Source of the DNA: Daldinia sp. FL1419
Taxonomy: Eukaryota; Ascomycota; Sordariomycetes; Xylariales; Hypoxylaceae
Assembly (NCBI GenBank): GCA_025201765.1
Contig: MU623493.1
Span: 1-64,000 of the forward strand
Reading direction: 5' to 3'
DNA length: 64,000 nucleotides
Both the position numbers and the translations under genes were made by a program. Shown one piece after another: positions 10,048 through 21,750 of this stretch (within the stretch, counting starts at the first letter, position 1; the number at the start of each line of letters is the position of its first letter). The notes beneath the pieces are model-generated. The model ran no database searches, had not been told where the DNA came from, and worked only from the letters and a program-made list of their open reading frames with translations.

Positions 10048-11933
10048 TCATACCGGTTTTGGATGATTCTTATCATACTTGTTACCAATGACTGCTTCCT
10101 CGTCAAACTCTCCCTGCTGGCTACTTTGGTCGTAGGCAAGTCTGACCTCTTCGATCTGATCACCCACTTCCATCCATGTATCACTGCAGGCTGGCACGGG
10201 GAACAGCTTGCATAAGGCCCAGTACATCGCCCCGGAGACAATAAACCCGCAGAAGAAGTTGAAATTGTAGATATACGTTGCTCCTACAGGAACATTGCCA
10301 CCATTCACCGCCCCAGCAAACCCTACCACATTGATAAGAATACCACTGATGTATGCGGCGTAAGCTCTCCAATGAAACCCATAGGTAAAGAAGTATGGGC
10401 CCGTCTTACGAGCATCGTAAAGTTCCCTAATTTCGAGATAGCCTTTTCGGACCAGATAGTAATCGCTGCACATAACACCCGCTATTGAGCTAAGGAAAAC
10501 CGAATACGACGAAAGGTAGGTTGTGAATTGATTGCTTGATGTGAGTAAGTTGTATGGGCACATGGCCAAGCCAACGGCGGCACAGATGTAGCCACCGCGA
10601 CGAATGTTGATAAATCGCGGAAGCAGCGCCGTCATATCAGTCCCTGCCGAAACCGAGTTCGCTGCGATGTTCGTACCTAGCTGAGCCAAGGCAAAGGCGA
10701 GAGAGATAATAAAGACACCAAAACGTTGACCGGAGCCGCCATCGTCGATAAACCTTTCTAGAAGGTCGAGAGGATCCCAGATCGGTTCGCTCCCGGGGTA
10801 AATGATGAGCGAGCTAGATGAGACCAATATGCCGATCAAAGAGGTGATAGCGAAGCCGATAGGTATGGTCAACAGCTGCGACCAAAGCGCATCACGAGGC
10901 TTGGTGGAGAAACGGGAGAAGTCGGGATCGTTTACGATCAGTGTTGCGAAGTTGGCAATCGAGCTCATCACACCCTTGATAAACTGCCAAGCAAGATCGG
11001 ACCCTTCTATCGTCGCTGGTTGTCGGACAATGGGACCCGGACCGCCTGCACGAACGAGTGCCCAGATCAAGAAAGCGATACCAGCACAAGGGACGAAGTA
11101 AGCCTTGACGGTAAAGAGATGCCGAATCTGATGTACCGGGAACCAGATCGCCGGCAGCGATAAGAGCCAAAAGAGGAAAAAGGAGACATAATCGGCGGTT
11201 GTGGTCCCAGAGCCGACCGGGAACGTGTTCGGGATAGTGTTACGATTCTACAAGGTGTTAGCAATTCAGCATTCTCCAAGTACATACCTCAGGAATCCAA
11301 GGTATAGTTATCCAGCCAAAACTTACCCAGCTGAGCCAGATGGATCGGATCATAAGATACACACAATGGCCACCAATATACGACTGCACGCCGTACCAGA
11401 TACATGCCATGGCAGCACGATTGAAGACGGGCCAAAGGCAACCCCATATTCCAAAACTCGATCGGTTCACAACCGGAAAGCCGACATGATACATGGCTCC
11501 GATGCGACCAGTCATGCAGACGAAGCATCCAGCGATTGCGTATCCAATCCATACGCAAAGCCAAGACTGCCACCACGAGAGTCCACCCACGATCATGGAA
11601 GAGCTAATCATCCACGTATTGATGTTAAAAGAATCGGCAATCCAAAACCCGACGAAGTTCCACGCCCCCCATTGGCGGCGCTCGGGTTCGACAGGTTTGA
11701 GATCATTATTTGTTAACTAATTGGGTCGGTTAGTGCTGCGATCATTTCGACTGGTTACCCATTCAGGACACGATATCGGATGCCGAGAAGAACGAGAGGA
11801 ACGAGAGGAACGAGACGAGATGGGTACGCAGATTCAGCCTTACCATCAACTGAGCAACTGTGAGGTCATCTTCGTTATCTACAGCGGCTCTATCCACCCA
11901 ACTACTGATTCTCGAATTATAAAGCCTCTCCAT
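10048..11933 (-). CDS. NCS1-family nucleobase/allantoin permease
   Basis: Three exons on the minus strand: 11933-11844, 11716-11327 and 11247-10048, giving 559 aa. NCS1 proteins (Fur/Fcy type) are proton symporters of the plasma membrane for uracil, cytosine, allantoin, purines or related compounds. Visible NCS1 landmarks are WNFVGFWIADSFNINTW at TM1, SWWQSWLCVWIGY, GAMYHVGFPVVNRSSFGIWG, the NDPDFSRFS loop and GTNIAANSVSAGTDM. About 12 hydrophobic segments are present and the length fits. The first exon begins MERLYN; the frame upstream has a stop, which decides this start. The acidic C-terminal tail (EFDEEA...) may serve in endocytic control, by analogy. Fur-type specificity (uracil or allantoin) is likely but not determined. 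Confidence 0.88.
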
Positions 11934-14095
11934 TGCGATGGCCAATCCAGTAGGTTAGACCCTGGACTAAAAATGATCGAAGGGGGTTCCGCTGCGTTTA
12001 GGCAATTGTCGAGTAATGGTAATTAAAAGCACGTGTGTCGATTTTTCATTTGTATGACGCGCAAACCCAGACGGGAAGGATTACCACCTTAAAGAAATAT
12101 CAGAGGTAGGATTATGTTAGGTTCGTCCGTGTGTCATTAAGCATTAAGTATATGTCGGGACTCTAACCGGTTAGTGGGTTTCTTTTCTCAAACCTTGGGT
12201 TGGCGATATTATTAGTTCCAATTACGACGAAGGGACGACGGGAGGCAGAAATAGATATATATCATCCTCCCAAGATAAATCAGATTAAAAAGAAAGAAAA
12301 GTCAGAAGAGTAATAAGTATTACATCCGTCAAGCCATCATGATTATCTAGGGTGATTGATCCCTACAATAGGTACTCAAGATTAGTACTAGTTACGACGC
12401 CTATCTTACATACCTATGTAGTACCTAATATAATATGTCAATATGTTAACATGTTAGGTACCCCTACGTAAGTAGACCGGGTAGGGTACTTAACGTATAT
12501 CTCCAAACCAGGAAAGAATTCCCCCACACTACCTACTTACGAAATACGAAAACCTCCAAGTTTCTAGGTCATCTCTCTCTCATCTCGTTACCCAGTATCG
12601 TACCCCTTCTGCCCGTGTGCATGTGTGCTAAGCCGGCTAGGTACATTCCTAAACAAAACAAACTCATCTACTTCGGTATCGCCGCCAATAGAGATAAGCC
12701 AGTTCAAGATAAGCCGTTGATTGGCTAAAGAAGACTGGAATGGCGTTTGCTGGATGCTGGATCGTACTTGATATGTTCGTTTCAGGTTTAGCGGTAACCG
12801 GGGGCTTAAGGGTCCTCCCTGGCCCTCCCTGGTCTTCTATGATCATCAGCCCCGCAGCCCCGCTGAAACCCCATGCGTACCGCAGATTATGACGCTACCG
12901 CTATCTGCTATCTGCAAATTATGTCATCTCATCGAGCAATTCTTTCAAAAATTCTCCGCCTAGGAAGCTGGCCTGGCCTTTCTTGGCTTTTCCCAGCTTC
13001 TCTTTATCGTCCAATCGCCGCGATAGCCCCACCAACTTCAGCATCGTCGGTATCAACGTTTATTATATCTTGGCCGTGGCCTCGATCGTGAAACGTAGAT
13101 TTGGGATGCCACTCTCAATCCTGTATAAATCTAGGTATCTACAGTCTGTAATTGCACATGACAACTCATTAGGAAGACCTCAAGAAGAAGTACCTATGAG
13201 TAAGAATCGAGAAAGCAGTTAGGTTATTGCTAGTATCCCGCAAAGAACCTGGAACACGATTAATAAAATTGATTTTTGTTATCCGTACTCAACTTTTATC
13301 AGTACCAAGTGTAATAGTTCCGTAAATAGTAAATAAATAATAGTATAGTTATAATTGCTTAGTTACCTCGTACAACTTTATAATCTGTATTAAAAAGTTG
13401 TTAAATATGACAAGCCTAAACTGTAACCGCTCTAATAAAACATCATAACAAAGATGAGCTATGTTCCTACCTACCTATATATATCTACCTGAGCTATAAT
13501 CCTAATGAGTTGAGCATTCAAGTCTATGTATATAAACAAAAAAAAAAAAAGTGAGCACATAAGGCTCAAGACGTGGAAACATAGAAACTGCTACATTATT
13601 CCACAGGGGACTTTCATCCCTGAATTACCTAAAAATATAGACAGTGGCTATTATAGGTAAAGAATATATATTCTATTTCGGATATTCTATTCTATGTAGC
13701 ATCGCAGTGTTCTAATTTAAGTGCGCAATAATACTAATAGTATTCACTAATAATTACCTTTATATAATTTACCTATCTAAAGTCTAACAACTACCTAGGT
13801 AGAAAGTAAACTGATTAAAAAATAAATAGATAGAAACATGTATATTGTTCTTGATACGGCTATCCTCTTCGGCGACAGCCTTTCTGTAGTATTGTTCCAA
13901 ATGAGAATATAATTAGCCATGATCTCTTAAGAAACTTCTCTTTAAAAATAAAAAAAGGCATCATCATTCTCTTCTTCTCATCATCAAAAACTTACCTCTT
14001 TTTAAAATACCCGAGAATCTCTAATATATTTTACATACTCTAGTTGCAATTATCCAGCAGGTTGTAAAATACAAATCTTTGGGCGGAGGATCACG
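11934..14095. other. Intergenic region, 2.2 kb
   Basis: No recognisable gene. It is AT-rich with many TAGGTA/TACCTA words (for example 12360-12490), and short A runs near 13540. The part just before 14096 probably contains the promoter of the next gene. Confidence 0.55.
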
Positions 14096-15271
14096 ATGAG
14101 TGCCCCCAGAAATATGGACGAGTCACACCCCTACTGCCGGGCACACGGGTTCTCGACATGCTACGTATGTTTACATAGTATCAATGTGGGCAGAGATGGC
14201 ACGATCCCAGACTATCCACTTGAACATAAATATATTGAAACAGTCCAGCATAAACACATTGTCGAACCCAAGTTTGAAAAGATGCGCGTTAGTATTGCCG
14301 ATAGGGGATACCAAGACGGTATTCACCCAAACAGCCGGGACGACAAAGCTAAAAAGCTCCCAATAGCCATCAACAACGGCGCGAGATATTACGAGTGCGA
14401 AAAATGTCGTCTTCGGTACCTCGCAGGCGGCGGGCCCGGATCTTATGGAGCACATCCCTCTCATGTCTGGCCTGATAATCAACGGTATGTGACAGCCGTG
14501 GGTCGTGCTATAAAGTTCGCACGTACCTTGCTGGGGATTGAATGCCTCGCAAACTTCGATTTCGGATATAACTCTCCAATGAACGTCAATTACAAGTGCA
14601 CAGTAAAACCAGACGAAGGAACCGTAGACTGGAATCTTGACAACGCTGAATTGGCTACTCTAACTCGGTTACTTCATCATGTGGCAGACAAAGTAGTTCC
14701 TTACAGAAAGCAGCTTGTCAACGGGCATGTTCGCACTAATAGCGAGCACTTCGCACTCCAAGCCAGACGATTCCACCTCGTATTGTGTACATTTCTCGAT
14801 CCATATATCCTCGATCTAATAAGCAGAGCCCAGACTTTGAAGTACAGTACCAAGAAGAAAGCCTACTACGAGAATAACAGGTTCGGAGTCGCGAAAAGGA
14901 AATGGGCTGCCACCGAGGAGCGACGATACTGGATATCAAATTTCATCCAGATGATAAAGAAACTGGCTGCAGAAGGCATACAGGTCAGTTGGTTGTATAC
15001 TAGATCAGATACTTCTGATGCGGCGAGGAGGGCCTTCAGAGAACAGCCATTCGCAATCTCTCAATCAATTCCAGAAAACTACCACCCATCTTCTCCGGCA
15101 CCAGTGGAATCGAAAGAAGAGGAACTAGATGAGGGAATGGTACGGGGTGATGCCCTTCCCAGTAAGGCCGTCCACCATGAACAGGACGTTGAATACACAC
15201 CGGGCGTCGAAGATAATATTGAGATCCAGCGGGCTCTCTTGGAAAGGTTTGGGATAACAGAAGAGGAGTAG
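14096..15271 (+). CDS. Hypothetical protein with CxxC zinc-binding-like motifs
   Basis: Single-exon ORF of 391 aa with a clear ATG and sustained codon structure; I do not recognise the family. The N-terminus has C14-x2-H17 and C22-x2-C25, and a second C-x2-C lies in YYECEKCRLRY (about residue 100-105), which could form one or two zinc sites. The central part is mixed, with aromatic/basic helices (KKAYYENNRFGVAKRKW...RRYWISNFIQMIKKL). The last 70 residues are acidic and proline-rich, probably disordered. No signal peptide or membrane segment. It may be a lineage-specific nuclear or cytosolic protein, but no function can be assigned. No introns were needed. Confidence 0.65.
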   Translation: MSAPRNMDESHPYCRAHGFSTCYVCLHSINVGRDGTIPDYPLEHKYIETVQHKHIVEPKFEKMRVSIADRGYQDGIHPNSRDDKAKKLPIAINNGARYYECEKCRLRYLAGGGPGSYGAHPSHVWPDNQRYVTAVGRAIKFARTLLGIECLANFDFGYNSPMNVNYKCTVKPDEGTVDWNLDNAELATLTRLLHHVADKVVPYRKQLVNGHVRTNSEHFALQARRFHLVLCTFLDPYILDLISRAQTLKYSTKKKAYYENNRFGVAKRKWAATEERRYWISNFIQMIKKLAAEGIQVSWLYTRSDTSDAARRAFREQPFAISQSIPENYHPSSPAPVESKEEELDEGMVRGDALPSKAVHHEQDVEYTPGVEDNIEIQRALLERFGITEEE

Positions 15272-15996
15272 TCTAACTAGGAACGAGCTCACGACTGCTT
15301 CGTCCTAACATAGACTAATGTAGTTGGTATGTATTAATACACTTTAGACCAGTTACCTAAGGTTAGGTAGTTGTCAGGAGTCTTTGAAGAGCTGGTCTTC
15401 AGATCTGACGATAGATACTCTGGGTTAGGTTAGAGGTAGGTACATAGACCAACGATGATAAAAATAAAATAAAACAAAGTATAAATAAAACAAATAGGCT
15501 AGGTTAGTTAGTTTCAAGTTAGGAATCCATCTTACAATCTATAAGCATAGGTACCTAAGCCTCCGAAACTCCGCCAAGTATTAAAGAAGTCGTCAAGAAC
15601 CTTCCTTGCATCCCGGAGCCTCTAGGGGTGCATTGTACAAGCGGCTGACGTACGACATAACGGCATAACAACACCGAAGGGTCCACAAGAGAATGCACTC
15701 CGCATTCTCAAGAAGCCGAAAGTGGACCAAGATCGCATGCAACTCCTCTTCGAACCTCCACCGTACCGAACTTTGACCCCGCAGTCCCTCCTCCAGCAGC
15801 GAACCACGCCCACTTATACCGAGGGTCTATACCGAGGATCTTGACCAGGTAGGTAACTTAGGAGACAATCTCATGCCATAAGTACCTAGGTACCCATCTA
15901 TTTTAACGAATAAACTACCTAGGTACCTAAGTAGGTAATTAATCAATTAATCATCTCTATTAATACCAACACCAAACAAAACAAAGCAAAACAACC
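15272..15996. other. Intergenic region rich in TAGGTA words
   Basis: Contains repeated TAGGTACCTA-type words (15340-15560 and 15850-15950), an A/T-rich leader directly upstream of the epimerase start, and no supported gene. Confidence 0.55.
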
Positions 15997-16977
15997 ATGT
16001 CGCCGATCCCCAAAAACATCATCGTCACCGGCGCCGGCGGTTTCATCGGCCCGCTGCTCGCGGCCCGTCTCCTCGACGACCCGGGATACCGCGTGATCCT
16101 GACGGACCTAGTCGAGCCCGTCGTCCCCCCGGGGGTCAAATTCCCCGAGAACGCAACGCCGATGAAAGGCGACATCTGCGACCCGGCATTCGTCGCGTCG
16201 CTGCTCGACGCCGCCGCCCCGCTCTCCGCCGTCTTCGTCTTCCACGGCATCATGTCCGCCGGCTCGGAAGCAAACTGGGACCTCTCGCTGCGCGTCAACG
16301 TCGACAGCACCAGGCACCTGCTGCTCGCGCTGCGGCACAGACACCCCGGCGTAAGGGTCGTCTACTCGAGTTCCCAGGCTGTGTACGGCCGGCCGTTGCC
16401 CGAGGGCCCGGTTTCGGATGGCGTGGTGCCGACGCCGGAGGGCACGTATGGCGCGCATAAGCTGATGACGGAGGTCTTCATTAACGACATGCACCGCCGG
16501 GGGTTCATCGACGCTTTCAGTCTAAGGTTTCCCACCGTCTCGGTACGTCCCGGACGGCCGACGAGTGCTGCGTCGTCGTTCCTGTCCGGCATGATTCGGG
16601 AGCCGATGAAGGGCGAGGAAAGCGTTATTCCGCTGAAAGATCGATCGTTCAAATCCTTCCTAACATCCCCCGGGGTCTTGCAGGAGAATCTTATCAGAGT
16701 GTTGAATATGGACAGCTCGAAATTACCAAAGCACATCCGCCACATCAATATCCCTGGTATCTCGGTCTCGATACAGGAGTTGATGGATGCGCTTGCTGAG
16801 TATGGAGGGGAGGACAAGTTAAAGTACCTTAAGGAGGAAACCAACCCGGATCTCGAACGGATACTGCGAAGTTGGGCGCCGGAGCTTGATACAACTACAC
16901 CACTGAAGTTGGGGTTAATTAAAGACGAAAGTGCGGATACCCTCGTTAAGCAGTATATCGATTCCCTAAAGTCATAG
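15997..16977 (+). CDS. NAD-dependent epimerase/dehydratase (extended SDR), D-erythronate dehydrogenase (DenD)-like
   Basis: Intronless, 326 aa. Rossmann motif TGAGGFIGPLLA lies at residues 11-22. The catalytic dyad YxxxK is Tyr151/Lys155 (YGAHK), with the upstream Ser in SSSQAVYG. The segments AFSLRFPTVSVRPGRP and AASSFLSGMIREPM are characteristic of the DenD-like branch, which oxidises C2 of D-erythronate-type sugar acids. Cytosolic; no signal or membrane segment. It converges on a lactonase-like gene 115 bp away, so both might act on aldonates/aldonolactones; this is inference from proximity. GC-rich codon use in the first half contrasts with the AT-rich flanks. Other extended-SDR activities (UDP-sugar epimerase-like) are less likely given these motifs. 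Confidence 0.82.
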   Translation: MSPIPKNIIVTGAGGFIGPLLAARLLDDPGYRVILTDLVEPVVPPGVKFPENATPMKGDICDPAFVASLLDAAAPLSAVFVFHGIMSAGSEANWDLSLRVNVDSTRHLLLALRHRHPGVRVVYSSSQAVYGRPLPEGPVSDGVVPTPEGTYGAHKLMTEVFINDMHRRGFIDAFSLRFPTVSVRPGRPTSAASSFLSGMIREPMKGEESVIPLKDRSFKSFLTSPGVLQENLIRVLNMDSSKLPKHIRHINIPGISVSIQELMDALAEYGGEDKLKYLKEETNPDLERILRSWAPELDTTTPLKLGLIKDESADTLVKQYIDSLKS

Positions 16978-17092
16978 TATTTACATGTAATCCTAAGCAC
17001 TAGCCGAACCTATTGGCACTTAATCAATATATTGTTTCTATAGGTTTAATGGTAGTTAATAAACTTGTGATTTGCGGTACATTGCGCCAAGG

Positions 17093-18775
17093 TCAGACAT
17101 CTCCAATGTACCCGCCCCCTGACGCCGCAAGGGTAGCGTAATAGAGATTCTCTTCCGCGAGAATGACCATTCGCCCATCACCAGCAAAGTTAAAGTTCGC
17201 AGACGTCTCACCGAGGAATATCTTTCCGATGAGCTTTCCTGATGGATTCCACACCTGCACACCATCCCCGCAGCCAGAATAGACATTGCCTTTACTATCG
17301 CAGTGAATGCCTACACGACAGAGTATGTCTCGTTAGACCAGTGTTTTATTAAAAAGGGGGGTTTCTCATTAGGTACATACCGTCTGGGGCGCCGGTGTCG
17401 ACGTAGGCGAAGAGCTTACGATTATCCCAAGTTCCGTCTTCCTGCACATCAAAACGATAGCTGCAAGCTTGTTAGCCATTATTCAACCCATTTTCTTCAG
17501 GAATAATTACGTACATGCTAGCAGGGCGGCTAAAATTCCAACCCATAACGACTTGGTTGACCCCGGTATCAGTGACATACGCGTGTGAGCCATTGGGAGA
17601 GAAGGTCAATCCTAATGAGTAGACGTACGTTAGGACATGAATATTCGACGTATTGACTCCATATAAGACTCACTCACCGTTGTTAACACTGAATCCATCT
17701 GCAACTGCGGCCACCGCACCAGTTTCAGGGTTGTATCTATATATTTGAGTCCGTAGTCCTGGCTCGGGTCGGAAATCTTGTAAATATCCGTAAAGACTAT
17801 CGCTAAAATATAGTTCCTTATTACGGGGGTTGACGGCGGCGTCATTTAGCGAGTTGAACTGGCGTCCGAAGTAGTTATTGAGGAGTACTTGTGTTGCAAA
17901 ATATTAGCGAACCCAATTCAAATACCGAGTCTTCTATACATACTAGTCGTATTATATGGCTCTCTCGGATTCATCACGATTAGCTGTGATGTGGCATGAT
18001 CTCCTTGGCCCTCTGCTGCAAAGACAATTTGGCCCCGATAGTTCGTTCCACCTAAAATGGGTTGATAAGCTTAATAATATTACCTATGACTAGGAATAAT
18101 TGGGTTTACCATTCGAGTTGATGATGGCGGGCGCATCAACAGTCTGTACTTTAACGGATCCCGTTGCGTTTCGAAGATTCGATACGGCCGCAGCCTCCGA
18201 AAGCGCAATTTTGAGGATGACGTTGGACTTATTAAGTCCTGTGCCCGCAGCTGGGGCCCCGGCATTTTGCACGAAGAACATCTCATCTGTAGGCGGATAC
18301 CTAACATCGATAGTGTTAGATTGGTAAAGGAAAACGGATGTGATCCCTATAAACATACCACGTAGCGGCCTCGTGGAATAGGGGATCCGTTCCCGCGTTG
18401 GCGATGAGTGTCAACGTAGGGTTAGGCCCAATCACATCATAGAACTCATCGTCGTAAATGTGGAAAGGCTTTTCTTTCAGAGACTGCAAGTCATATCCCG
18501 GTGGTATGAAGAAAAACTGATTCACGTTAGCTACCTAGGTACCCAAGCTTTAAAATGACGCGTAAAGATATGGTAGGGCTTACTGTGGTAGCATTAGCTA
18601 CCGAGGGAGGTGATACGGTCGGCAGAACATTGAACGACTTCCAGTCGATAATCTGAGCCTGGCCTGGTACCTCACGCTTCAGTAATCGTTCAGATTCGAA
18701 CGTTGAGGAGCCACTGTAAGCTTGAACGAGTACTCCTGTCGCTAGAATACCTAGCGCTACTGAGAGAGACGTCAT
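17093..18775 (-). CDS. SMP-30/gluconolactonase-like six-bladed propeller, secreted
   Basis: Eight exons on the minus strand: 18775-18584, 18516-18359, 18300-18110, 18051-17944, 17887-17678, 17611-17515, 17460-17381, 17310-17093. All joints are in frame, 417 aa. The N-terminus (MTSLSVALGILATGVLVQA) is a signal peptide. The body has gluconolactonase/LRE-like features: FGRQFNSLNDAAVNP (the N-D metal-site region), ELYFSDSLYGY, GLTFSPNGSHAYVTDTG, and IHCDSKGNVYSGCGDGVQVW near the end. Family members hydrolyse sugar lactones using one divalent metal ion. The frame is open upstream to 18946, but without an ATG; the first ATG with a signal peptide is used. The convergent epimerase (15997-16977) suggests shared sugar-acid metabolism. 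Confidence 0.85.
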
Positions 18776-19395
18776 CCTATGAAAACTTCCGCCGTCTACT
18801 CCTTCGGCATTCTGATGTTTAGAGTCCTGAGAGGAAGCCGCCGGCACGAGGTCTTGCATTTTTGTACGCGCCCGAACCAAGACAACGCAAACTTGCAGTG
18901 CCAAGGGTGCCACAATCCAACCAAGGTATTGACTAACAATATGCACAATATGCCTAGGCTAGCTCCCGGAAAGCTTGTTTTTCTTTTTGTTTAACGAGGC
19001 TTATCATGCGGGGGAACCGATCTCACCGGCTTTTCACCGCTTACGACGATGGTATTATACCGAAGCTTGCTCCACTGCCAGTGGGGTATTAGAACTGGGA
19101 GATTGGGGATTATCGGGGTTTTAAGAGAATATATCTAGGTTAGAGTAAAGAGCACTTTCCATAGCTACCTATTTACATCATTGCCATGCTTCTTGGCCTA
19201 CTTCGCGACAAGGATCCCAGCTTCCAATAGGTAGGTAGTCTGGGGTACAATGCGGAGATCGGAGCGGGGAAGCGGGGAAAAGAGTTGGTTAGTCCGCTTA
19301 TACATAAAGGGTTACTAACATAAAGAATTACATAGACGGGTAATATAAGATTCCAAGGAAACCACATTTAGGTACTTACAATAGCCTAGGTTAAC
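18776..19395. other. Intergenic flank left of the transposon island
   Basis: Normal-composition DNA up to about 19395, with no gene seen. Probable promoter of the secreted lactonase in its left part. Confidence 0.5.
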
Positions 19396-19612
19396 TACCA
19401 TAGTGGCAGTGGGGGGGTTGTTACAACTATAATAAATCGAAATATTGTTTTATATTTGAATAACATTCCTTAACAGATATTTAAATATAACCATTATAAC
19501 GGTTTTGAATTTTATAACGATTTTAAATTTTGTAATAATTGTGTATTTTTTATTCTAAAGCTTTGATTGGTTCAAAAAGCGGGGCAAATCTATTTTAAAA
19601 TTCGAAAAATTT

Positions 19613-19643
<31 letters not shown>

Positions 19644-20175
19644 ATGATTTATTAAAAATTTAATTAATTTTAATTATTATATATTTTAAATTCAAAAATA
19701 TTTAAAGAAATATTAAATTTTATATTTAATTAAATTAAATAATATTAAATAAAATAATATTAATAATCTATGTCTTTCTTATTTCATTAGTTGCGCCACA
19801 ATCCTAACTGACCAATCAGTTCCCAGAGAAATCCCCCACACTTTTGAACATTTTCAGCTATTGTACAACTGGAGGTCACCCCAAGGGCTGACACAATCCT
19901 TAAATTTTTAGATAAGGTCTTTTATAAGTATTTAATCCATTATAATGTTATTATTTTAAAAAAAATTATATAAGATCTTTTATAAATAATTAATATATTT
20001 TTATTTTATTATATTAAATTAAAATAATATATTAAAAGTTTATGGAGGTCATAAAAGCAATTATATTATAGAATTAATAAGCTCTTACAAAGTAATTCCA
20101 ATTATATAATTTGTGGGAATATTAGTCATGTGATTTGGTGGTGATACAAGACCCACTTTAATCCTGTATATAACC

Positions 20176-20205
20176 ACGTATTCTGATCGTACGATCAGAA
20201 TACGT
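20176..20205. repeat. 30-bp perfect palindrome within the LTR
   Basis: Arms ACGTATTCTGATCGT and its exact reverse complement abut at 20190/20191. The 3' LTR copy (21628-21657) has a single G-to-A change in the outer part of one arm. It may form a cruciform or hairpin, or be a binding site in the LTR promoter. Confidence 0.95.
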
Positions 20206-20393
20206 ACTTATCTTCTACAACCACTTTTTACTGAATTGATACGAATACCCTCATTTTTACTATTGCATACAATAATACCTTATCCATCCAACACTGATTA
20301 GTGATTGATAATAAGTTAATACAACAAATCAATCACAAACCAGCTAAAATACCCAAAAAAAAAGAAACAAATTTAATAATAAATACAATAACC

Positions 20394-20633
20394 TCAAGAT
20401 TTCATACTCCAATACATAATTTTAAACCCAGGATTTCATGCTCTTATACATAATTCTAAGAACATTCATATTTTGTACTAAATTTAAATCCTAATAAAAA
20501 AAAACGAGCAATTTCAAGATTTCATACTCCAATATATAATCTTAAACCCAAAACTTCATACTATCGTACATAGTTTTAAAAACACCTCGTATTAATTTAA
20601 GATCTCTAAAAGGTAGAAACAACTTCAATGTTA
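20394..20633. repeat. Two tandem ~120-bp units inside the TRIM
   Basis: The segment starting TCAAGATTTCATACTCCAAT at 20394 recurs at 20514 with mostly transition differences. Short related words (TACACATCCATCA, TATTTACAACACCAC) recur further on, at 20740-20860. Confidence 0.8.
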
Positions 20634-21750
20634 AATCTACAAACCAAAATCTACATCTATCATATATAGGTAAATAATATTAAAACTTCCTTTATTGGTG
20701 AAATAATCTCGGGGAAATCTATACTAAAAATTACACATCCATCACGCATTTTATATTTACAACACGAACCTATATTTATATCACCACCTATATTTACAAC
20801 ACCACCCAATAATCAAACCTACACATCCATCATACACCTATATTTACAACACCACGAAAATTGTTAAAAAAAAGCAACAAAAACATCAAAATCACGTTGC
20901 AATTTTACCCCACCAATAAAACAAACCTTAAACTCCACCTGAAAATCTTCAACCCCACCCCCACTAAAGGTTTTGCCTATCACCACTACCTAAAAAAACA
21001 ATAACAACTCAACACCTAAAGAAACAACAATAACTCAGTACCTAAAGAATAATAAGTGGCTCTATAAGCACCTTAGCAAATTCTACAAACACCTCAACAA
21101 ACTCCAGCAATCCCTCAACCCTATCAAGAAAGCCCTTGAAACGTTTTTCGATACCAATCATACGATATGAGCAATACCAACCATATCCATCAATCAATTC
21201 GAACAAACAAACCAATACAACTTTTAAAAAAAAAGAATTGTCAGATAGGATCATACATAAAAATCATTATATGTTTCAGAATAATCAATCGTTACACTTT
21301 TGAACAAAATTTACAAAAATAACTAAAACTTTCTCTTAATCATCTTCACATTTTGAAATAAATAACTAAACCTTCTTTTAATCATCTTCACATTTGGGAT
21401 ATAAATATAAAAAGTTATTAGTTCAGTTTGATTTAGATAAGAAGCAAAAGGAGGATTATGAAAAAGAGCCAATTTTGATGCGTTTTAAAACGCTCTAAGA
21501 TCGTGACCTAGCTGGCGCTCGTACGATGTCACATGACTTCGCGAGAAAAGAAAAAGTTGCCAGTGTGGGAATATTAGTCATATAACTTGGTGGTGATACA
21601 AGACCCACTTTAATCCTGTATATAACCACATATTCTGATCGTACGATCAGAATACGTACTTATCTTCTACAACCACTTTTTACTGAATTGATACAAATAC
21701 CCTCACTTTTACTATTGTATACAATGGTACCTTATCCATCCAACATAATT

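Larger units (their letters stand above)
20112..21745. mobile_element. TRIM-like LTR retroelement nested in the Helitron
   Basis: Two 182-bp direct repeats (20112-20293 and 21564-21745) begin TGTGGG and end CAACA, that is TG...CA. Flanking 5-bp duplications are identical: TAATT at 20107-20111 and 21746-21750. The LTRs differ at only a few sites, essentially all transitions. A purine-rich run (GAGAAAAGAAAAAG, near 21545-21556) before the 3' LTR fits a polypurine tract. The 1.27-kb interior has no gag or pol ORF. I could not recognise a tRNA primer site. Total 1,634 bp. Confidence 0.85.
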
